DNA from: Leptolyngbya sp. Heron Island J
GTDB taxonomy: Bacteria; Cyanobacteriota; Cyanobacteriia; Phormidesmidales; Phormidesmidaceae
Assembly: GCF_000482245.1 (NCBI RefSeq)
Contig: NZ_AWNH01000012.1
Span: 124,001 to 188,000 of the forward strand
DNA: 64,000 nucleotides
Reading direction: 5' to 3'
Shown here: piece after piece, positions 60,101-64,000 of the stretch
Layout of the letters: every line of letters starts with the position of its first letter
Numbering within the stretch: position 1 is the stretch's first letter
The notes under the pieces: generated by a model
Seen by the model: the letters and a program-made list of their open reading frames with translations, nothing else
Databases searched by the model: none
Told to the model about the DNA's origin: nothing
Translations under genes and position numbers: made by a program

Positions 60101-60245
60101 ACTGGGGGGCATGGCGATGCAAAATTAGATAGGCGAGCAGGAGTTGCGATCGCGATCGCAACTCTACACTGCCTGCTCCTGCTTGGACAAAGTGAAAGTT
60201 GCCTAGCAAAGAAATCTTTAGGAGCTGTTTGCCCACAGTCAACAC
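57135..60245 (-). CDS. SARP/BTAD transcription regulator with AAA ATPase and TPRs
   Basis: This 1036-residue regulator has an N-terminal SARP winged helix and BTAD (about 5-250: LLLAYLILHRHAPQSRQRIAGQLWPDSADTQGRTNLRKELHYLR), an AAA/STAND ATPase with P-loop TGEPGIGKTRLL near 308-319 and LLLFDDIHWLDDAS, then TPR-like helices to the end. SARP proteins activate biosynthetic or virulence operons. Its SARP domain is very similar to that at the C-terminus of the NB-ARC/WD40 protein at 47933. The start is GTG at 60245; a second GTG follows nine bases later. A double HIP1 octamer lies within its 5' part. It heads a minus-strand run with DUF4242, methyltransferase and flavoprotein genes, its likely regulon. 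Confidence 0.86.
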   Translation of the reverse strand: MLTVGKQLLKISLLGNFHFVQAGAGSVELRSRSQLLLAYLILHRHAPQSRQRIAGQLWPDSADTQGRTNLRKELHYLRHTCPTIEQLITITKSTLHWQPQIPCEVDLDIFETALASAAEVDGAAAIGFFETAIKVYQGKLWPDCDADWIYAEQERLRKSYGHALAQLTRQLQALGEITKAIATGQQWLKAEPLEESVYQTLMALYGEIGDRSTALQLYHQCMTTLQTELGVPPSPTTASIYQQLLLAEENTVETTTEALQSAQTAPAIPLVLAAPNATSTLVGREQLFGSLEQWLLSTLDEPAPLLLLTGEPGIGKTRLLESLAKSAAQCNWQTCWGSAFAAEQLRSYGVWIDLLRSTHLSESFPQLEDTSSNLQNRGQLLDAMVQSLGAIASPEQPLLLLFDDIHWLDDASTALLHYVFRLMGQGPLRIACAARQQELQENSAVLIFIKSLQRAKRLQEITVPPLSAEAISALVTPLLNSEDGAEPSDIQQIYSDSGGNPLFALEVARANTGEISDLQGLIDDRLQRLDGAARDLVPWAAALGRCFNPEILALAASYPPMQFLLAMEQLEHQQIVQPVNPGTSASFAEQGNYDFVHDLVRQAAYNQLSLPRRRIIHGQLAKTLESQMVEDDLANQVAYHAGLAGNHALAAKSCVTAASRSLRLFAYADVMQLVNRGLEHCHYLPSCDRSLYSTQLLRIRVLAGVSKSDATAVEVQIQQQLADLVGLNLPEAETAARQALAFLKYTQDSLTDVHQQCLEAIDVLPPVPHLQAENLAVNGCCLAEIERDMDRAEAILLEAQSLANPLGVSISDIHLGLGCIYRYRGDYDLARQQLTTALKISQSQAPNQRDQLNESHSLANLAMNSWDRQQPDPSYAKALLELAPNLPQGSETAFADALIALYAYGQNPDKPGQTALTEALIQLDQLDAQRKRVFIASHAAEIALQQEDGATALTYASMADQAANIVEHPNDMAMANALCILSASLLDDHTTLHRHWQSLETLPGTNLSGRAQRLIAQAKQAVKLWEKESKTEIVSP

Positions 60246-60628
60246 CCGTCAGCTGCAATCGTCTTTGCAGCACATTGTAATGGATGCAGTTGGGGTGAAC
60301 CCTGATTTTATTGCAAGTTTTTAAGCATATAGCAGTTTTCCAGTTAATTAACGCTGTGATATTGGGTTAGAGGGGAGTTTCCTTATGAACAGACTGATAA
60401 CCGCTCGAATATGCTCCTAAACTCCGAAGTTTCAGTCCCTTGAGGCTAATTTTCCCAATTCAAAACTCAAAACTAAGAACTGAGAACTAAGAACTAATAC
60501 GAAATCCTGACTGATAGCGCCCGGTATCGAAGGGCATCCACAAGGGAGTGCCCCTACAGGATTGTCCATTTTTAATCGGGTTTAGTGAATTCGGATTTAG
60601 TGTAAGAACTCAAAACCAAGAACTGGTA
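60246..60628. other. Intergenic region with A-rich microrepeats
   Basis: About 380 bases. The SARP gene promoter should lie here. It holds the CAAAACT/AAGAACT tandem microrepeat at 60461-60500 and a related copy near 60604-60625, and the imperfect hairpin GGGCATCCACAAGGGAGTGCCC (about 60532-60553). No gene is supported. Confidence 0.5.
60461..60500. repeat. Tandem microrepeat of CAAAACT/AAGAACT units
   Basis: Imperfect tandem units CAAAACTCAAAACTAAGAAC followed by TGAGAACTAAGAACTAATAC. The same AACTCAAAAC unit occurs in the hairpin at 53126-53167 and near 60608. Such A-rich words are frequent in cyanobacterial intergenic DNA; no function is evident. Confidence 0.55.
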
Positions 60629-61660
60629 TCATTCGCCTGTTTTCAGAGCTTTCAGCTGCTGATTTAGGGCCTCAATCTGTTGTTGCTTGACGGCATCATC
60701 CAAACTCTCACTGTTTTGGATATCTAAAATTTGTTTACCAATGTCCAATTCCCGAATTGGATTCCAGTCCTTATCTTCCGCTGGAACGAAGTCAGACCAG
60801 CCCAGGGGAGCTAGCACTTCACTGTCTTGATAATCAGTAAAAAATGTTCGAATATCTTCCTTCAGACAGGCTGGCAAGTCACTGCGATAGGCTAGAGGTT
60901 CTGTGGGAATCATCGGTGATGTCCAGATGATCTGAATTTTTTCACGGGTTTCTGGGTATGATTGTTCCATCATTTTTAACGTTTCGCTATTGTTGGTGGC
61001 AACGTCCACCTGGCTATTGGCCACAGCGAGGGCGGTCGCTTCGTGGGTGCCTGCAAACACTAATTCATCAAAAGCTTCATTGGGATTAATGTTGTTTTCC
61101 GCAAATACATACAGGCTTGGCACTAAGTAGCCAGACGTGGAATTGGGATCATTAAAGGCAAAGGTTAAATCTCCTGCATTTTCGATAACGTATTGATCCC
61201 CGTTCCCAGCTTCAATATCAATGTTCTCAAGGATGGGATTATCCTTGTGGGTAATCAAATGAGAATAGTACCCCTGGCTGCCATCGGCATTTACCGAGCG
61301 CACAAATGCTTCTGCCTGGGAACGCTTGGCTGCCTCAATGTAGGCCTTGCCGCCATACCAGGCCAATTGAATCTTGCCGGCCCCCATGGCTTCAATCACA
61401 CCGGCATAGTCCGTGGCATACAGACCGTTGACAGGTCGCCCGATGGCATCAGCCATTATTGCCAGTAGTGGTTCCCATTGCTGTTTTAGATTTGCCTGAG
61501 ATTCAGAGGAACTAATGCCAAACTCTAGTTCGGCAATCTCAGGGGCACACAGGTTTCCAGCTGCAGTGGTCTGGGATGACGGTGAACAGCTGACCAATAA
61601 GAGGATGCCGAATAGACTTGTTAAACTCTTACCCTTTAATAGAAAGTGTTGTTTGAACAT
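60629..61660 (-). CDS. phnD: PhnD-type phosphonate/phosphite ABC binding lipoprotein
   Basis: This 343-residue periplasmic binding protein has lipobox LLVSC and PhnD-family motifs: LEFGISSSESQANLKQQWEPLLAIMADAIGRPV, AGKIQLAWYGGKAYIEAAKRSQAEAF, FNDPNSTSGYLVPSLYVF and IIWTSPMIPTEPLAYRSDLP. It binds phosphonate, phosphite or a similar oxyanion for an ABC importer, but no phnC/phnE genes are in the window. The start at 61660 is preceded by AGAGAGAA; a frame open to 61720 is less likely. The C-terminal helix extension is common in the family. Confidence 0.88.
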   Translation of the reverse strand: MFKQHFLLKGKSLTSLFGILLLVSCSPSSQTTAAGNLCAPEIAELEFGISSSESQANLKQQWEPLLAIMADAIGRPVNGLYATDYAGVIEAMGAGKIQLAWYGGKAYIEAAKRSQAEAFVRSVNADGSQGYYSHLITHKDNPILENIDIEAGNGDQYVIENAGDLTFAFNDPNSTSGYLVPSLYVFAENNINPNEAFDELVFAGTHEATALAVANSQVDVATNNSETLKMMEQSYPETREKIQIIWTSPMIPTEPLAYRSDLPACLKEDIRTFFTDYQDSEVLAPLGWSDFVPAEDKDWNPIRELDIGKQILDIQNSESLDDAVKQQQIEALNQQLKALKTGE

Positions 61661-61732
61661 GGCGTATTCTCTCTTTATTTGATGGTATCTCACAACTACA
61701 GTCATCCCGAGGATCAGCAATGCCTAATAACT

Positions 61733-61984
61733 TCATCGTTGAGCAGCACCACGCCCACGGCGCTGCTGGGTGATCGAGGTAGATTGTACGGTTGGAGAGG
61801 TCGTCTGTTGATCTGACGGGCCACACAGACGACTCAGATCAACGATCTGACCATTTGCTGTTTCCATAAAGCAAACGGGAGTGCTGGTGACAAGAGAGGG
61901 CTCTGCTACAGCGGCCATTGCATTCAGCATAACTAGGCTGCCAGTAAACCCAAGGTTGCGCAGTAACGTGATTGGACGGGCCAT
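61733..61984 (-). CDS. Small secreted protein with CFMxTxxGxxVDLxxLCG motif
   Basis: This 83-residue protein has a signal peptide (about 1-27, ending AVA) and a short mature part with VCFMETANGQIVDLSRLCG, a motif (two cysteines flanking a beta-hairpin) seen in many small secreted cyanobacterial proteins of unknown role. The tail is rich in threonine, glutamine and arginine. It lies 72 bases upstream of phnD on the same strand. No ribosome binding site is clear. Confidence 0.68.
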   Translation of the reverse strand: MARPITLLRNLGFTGSLVMLNAMAAVAEPSLVTSTPVCFMETANGQIVDLSRLCGPSDQQTTSPTVQSTSITQQRRGRGAAQR

Positions 61985-62036
61985 AGTATATCTGTTGGTT
62001 GAGAACAGTTGAAAGTATTGGTAAGTGAGAAGAAAG

Positions 62037-62071
62037 GCTCCCTCGCCGGTAAGAGAGGATAGCGAGGGAGC
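62037..62071 (-). terminator. Terminator hairpin downstream of the AOC-like gene
   Basis: GCTCCCTCGC (62037-62046) pairs perfectly with 62062-62071 around a 15-base loop. On the minus strand it is followed by CTTTCTTCTC, a modest T-rich tail. A second imperfect hairpin (62075-62086 with 62098-62110) lies between it and the stop of the gene at 62123. Confidence 0.65.
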
Positions 62072-62122
62072 TTGTTTTACCCGGTATTATTTAGGAAGTA
62101 CCGAGTAAAACGCCGCTATGAG

Positions 62123-62791
62123 CTAGTAATCTACAGTTAGCTCAAAGGTTAAATTCACGCCTTCTGTGGCATTAAAGCCAAGAAATGCTTGAACGGCCTC
62201 ACCACTGGCGTTACGATAGCGACCCGTGCCGCCAATAATGGCCCGTGCCACCGGCTCACCCACATCAGCAATTTCCCAACCGTCGCTAACAAGGGTTTCA
62301 TCACCGAGTTCATGGCCAAAGTTATAAAGTTGGTGGGTGATGACAAACTCTCCACTGGCAGCGGCGGCACCGTCTGGGTTAACAAACCAACCGCGACACA
62401 CCCACCGGCCTTGTACGAGGGCTGGAAATTCGGGACTACCATCAGGATTAACGCCATTGCTGCCGTTGAGGGTACCGGCTGGATAGATATAGCCTTGGGT
62501 AACAAACGAATTGCCATAGGCGGGAAACCCGTTACTGAGTAAAGGGGCATCGTCAAAGACAAACCGAGTGGCGTCTTCTGCGATATCAAATCGGAGTACC
62601 TGGGAGTTAGAACGACGATTTTGCTTGGTTTGAACGTTAGTGGTCTTTGCGGGTTCTACTACAATCTTTTGGCTTGGCTGGGTTGGGTTAGCGATCGCAA
62701 CATTACTAAGGGCTAGGGTAGTGGCTGTGGCTAAGGCTACAGTTAAGAGATGCTGTTTGCAAAAGTGGCTGAAGGATTGGAAAACGTTCAT
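62123..62791 (-). CDS. Secreted allene-oxide-cyclase/dirigent-like barrel protein
   Basis: This 222-residue protein has a signal peptide (about 1-34, ending NVAIA) and a beta-barrel domain with the AOC/dirigent-like closing motif ARAIIGGTGRYRNASGEAVQAF. An FGHELGDETLVSDGW stretch and VQGRWVCRGWFVNPD precede it. Bacterial members of this fold are of unknown function. AAGGAG lies 6 bases before the ATG. It lies between the RTX protein and the phnD region. Confidence 0.7.
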   Translation of the reverse strand: MNVFQSFSHFCKQHLLTVALATATTLALSNVAIANPTQPSQKIVVEPAKTTNVQTKQNRRSNSQVLRFDIAEDATRFVFDDAPLLSNGFPAYGNSFVTQGYIYPAGTLNGSNGVNPDGSPEFPALVQGRWVCRGWFVNPDGAAAASGEFVITHQLYNFGHELGDETLVSDGWEIADVGEPVARAIIGGTGRYRNASGEAVQAFLGFNATEGVNLTFELTVDY

Positions 62792-62910
62792 GGGTTGTCT
62801 CCTTGATTGGTTAATAGGGGTTGGGTGTGATAGGGAAAGAGTTATTGGTTATTAGTTGTTGGTTGTTGGAGTTTTGGTTTATGGCTATTGTTTTAGAGAG
62901 GGGGCCGAGC

Positions 62911-64000
62911 CTAGGTTGCAAATGTGAAGGCTTCTGGGGTGAGGGTGAAGTTAAACTCGTCGGTGGTCTGGCCTACGACTGAACCGACTAGGTCGTTGCC
63001 ATCAGCGCGGATAATATCGACGCCGAACAGGATGTCATCAACGACAAAGTTTTGGAGAATATAGTCATCGGTGCTGCCGCTAAGAACAATCCGATCGCCT
63101 TCTGATAGGCTGAAATCGAAGATGGCTGCGTGGTCAATGTCTCCCTCACCTAGATAAAAGGCGGTTGCGGCACTGCCTAAAACAAATAGGTCCGCGCCAC
63201 CGTTGCCGGTGAGCTGGTCAAACTCGCCGTTACCCGGTAGGCCAACGCTGGGATCTACACCGATCAGTACATCGTTGCCGCCGGTTGTGGTGGCGTCAGC
63301 TTCAACGGCATCCCCAAACAGTTCGTCGTTGCCGATGCCGCCGATGATCAGGTCGTTACCGCCTCGGGCGTTATCAGCCATGGTAAAGGCGTCACCCACT
63401 AAAAAATCATCGTCAGCGCCGCCTTGACTGTTGAATGTATCTTGCAGATTGCCAACTACCAGGTCATTACCGCCATGGGCATCATCTGACAAAATAAAGG
63501 CATCACCTGCAACAAAATCATTGCCGTTGCCACCAAAGACAGCGTCATGGCCACCGCGACTGTTGCCCCGCATGGAAAAAGCGTCGCCGTAGACATCGTC
63601 ATTTCCAGCATTACCATTCACCAGGTCGTTACCACCCTGGGCGTCTGCGCTGATGCGTTCGCCATCGCCGAAGACTTCATCGCTGCCGTCGCCACCCAGG
63701 ACGGTATCACCGCCACCCTGAGCTTGGTCTGTAAGCGAGCCGTCACCTTCAAGCTGGTCGTCGCCGTTGCCGCCTGCGATGCGATCGCTACCGCCCATTG
63801 CCTGGTCCCGTAGCGTGCCGTCACCTGTAATCACATCAACGCCATCGCCGCCGTTAATCTGGTCGTCACCGCCCTGGGCATTGTCGGCTAAGGTTTCAGC
63901 ATCACCAAAAAGGTCATCATTGCCGTCGTTGCCTTCAATAACATCGTCCCCCCCTTGTCCCTGATTGACAATCTGGTGGGCATCACCAAAAACCCGATCA
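62911..64000 (-). CDS. RTX-like calcium-binding repeat protein, 3' part
   Basis: This gene runs off the right edge; its 5' end is missing, and the frame is open with RTX repeats to the end of the window. At least 360 residues are seen: RTX-like units with a long period of about 36 residues, for example GGNDLVNGNAGNDDVYGDAF, alternating GxGxD motifs with longer DAxxGGxD loops. A non-repeat C-terminal domain follows (FVLGSAATAFYLGEGDIDHAAIFDF onward) typical of RTX proteins. It is probably an exported calcium-binding surface or secreted protein. A GTG at 63834 is internal and not a start. Confidence 0.85.
   Translation of the reverse strand, partial: DRVFGDAHQIVNQGQGGDDVIEGNDGNDDLFGDAETLADNAQGGDDQINGGDGVDVITGDGTLRDQAMGGSDRIAGGNGDDQLEGDGSLTDQAQGGGDTVLGGDGSDEVFGDGERISADAQGGNDLVNGNAGNDDVYGDAFSMRGNSRGGHDAVFGGNGNDFVAGDAFILSDDAHGGNDLVVGNLQDTFNSQGGADDDFLVGDAFTMADNARGGNDLIIGGIGNDELFGDAVEADATTTGGNDVLIGVDPSVGLPGNGEFDQLTGNGGADLFVLGSAATAFYLGEGDIDHAAIFDFSLSEGDRIVLSGSTDDYILQNFVVDDILFGVDIIRADGNDLVGSVVGQTTDEFNFTLTPEAFTFAT

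Noticed and set aside
60147-60162. The overlapping double GCGATCGC in the SARP gene start
   Set aside because: It is a HIP1 pair within a coding region, a common cyanobacterial word, not a regulatory site.
1-64000. CRISPR arrays, rRNA, tRNA genes, insertion sequences or prophage
   Set aside because: No regularly spaced direct repeats with spacers, no tRNA-like T-loop words in folding context, no transposase or phage gene and no terminal inverted repeats were seen.

Overview
The window is cyanobacterial chromosome. The octamer GCGATCGC (HIP1) recurs inside most genes. The gene content also fits: a PatA-type response regulator, DICT and DUF3370 proteins, an orphan proteasome-like Anbu, a PEP-CTERM protein, RTX proteins, an NB-ARC/WD40 giant, and an FAD desaturase with an internal Rieske domain. 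Genus is not determinable from this stretch; a filamentous Leptolyngbya-like lineage is plausible but inferred. I see no rRNA, tRNA, CRISPR array, insertion sequence or prophage.

Layout. 0-7.4 kb: ATP-grasp enzyme, a lone dynamin-like GTPase, a DUF938 methyltransferase-like protein and a signalling pair (PatA-type regulator plus an HPt/CheA-like ATPase). 7.5-14.8 kb: DUF3370 protein, pyroglutamyl-peptidase-like protein, hisH coupled to a VanX-type dipeptidase, PfkB/adenosine kinase, ammonium transporter. 15.2-20.5 kb: an operon of a small coiled-coil membrane protein and two dynamin-like GTPases, facing a TIR protein with a C-terminal domain resembling DUF6940. 20.7-22.4 kb: I9-inhibitor-like lipoprotein and its neighbouring subtilase. 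22.8-30.1 kb: membrane protein, double-CDGSH protein, phosphodiester glycosidase, inverse-autotransporter-like beta-barrel/beta-helix protein, Anbu, DICT-GAF protein.

30.1-33.5 kb: Rieske oxygenase and FAD/Rieske desaturase, a plausible aromatic-carotenoid (CruE/CruH-like) pair. 33.8-35.2 kb: ABC-2 permease and TerD protein. 35.2-42.5 kb: two-component system, then FecCD permease, ATPase, TonB receptor and binding lipoprotein, a metal-chelate uptake cluster. 42.6-47.8 kb: S9 peptidase, msrA, a 58-residue double-glycine-leader peptide facing away from a shortened NHLM-type HlyD adaptor, and a BASS transporter. 47.9-60.3 kb: NB-ARC/WD40 protein ending in a SARP/BTAD module, small RTX protein, PEP-CTERM protein, and a minus-strand run headed by a second SARP regulator (DUF4242, methyltransferase, small membrane protein, acyl-CoA-dehydrogenase-like flavoprotein). 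60.6-64 kb: PhnD lipoprotein, two secreted proteins and the 3' part of an RTX protein.

Most notable: the dynamin operon facing the TIR fusion; the leader peptide with an internally repeated charged core next to a shortened export adaptor; the SARP-headed cluster and its related SARP module on the NB-ARC/WD40 protein; and several long perfect inverted repeats in intergenic DNA.
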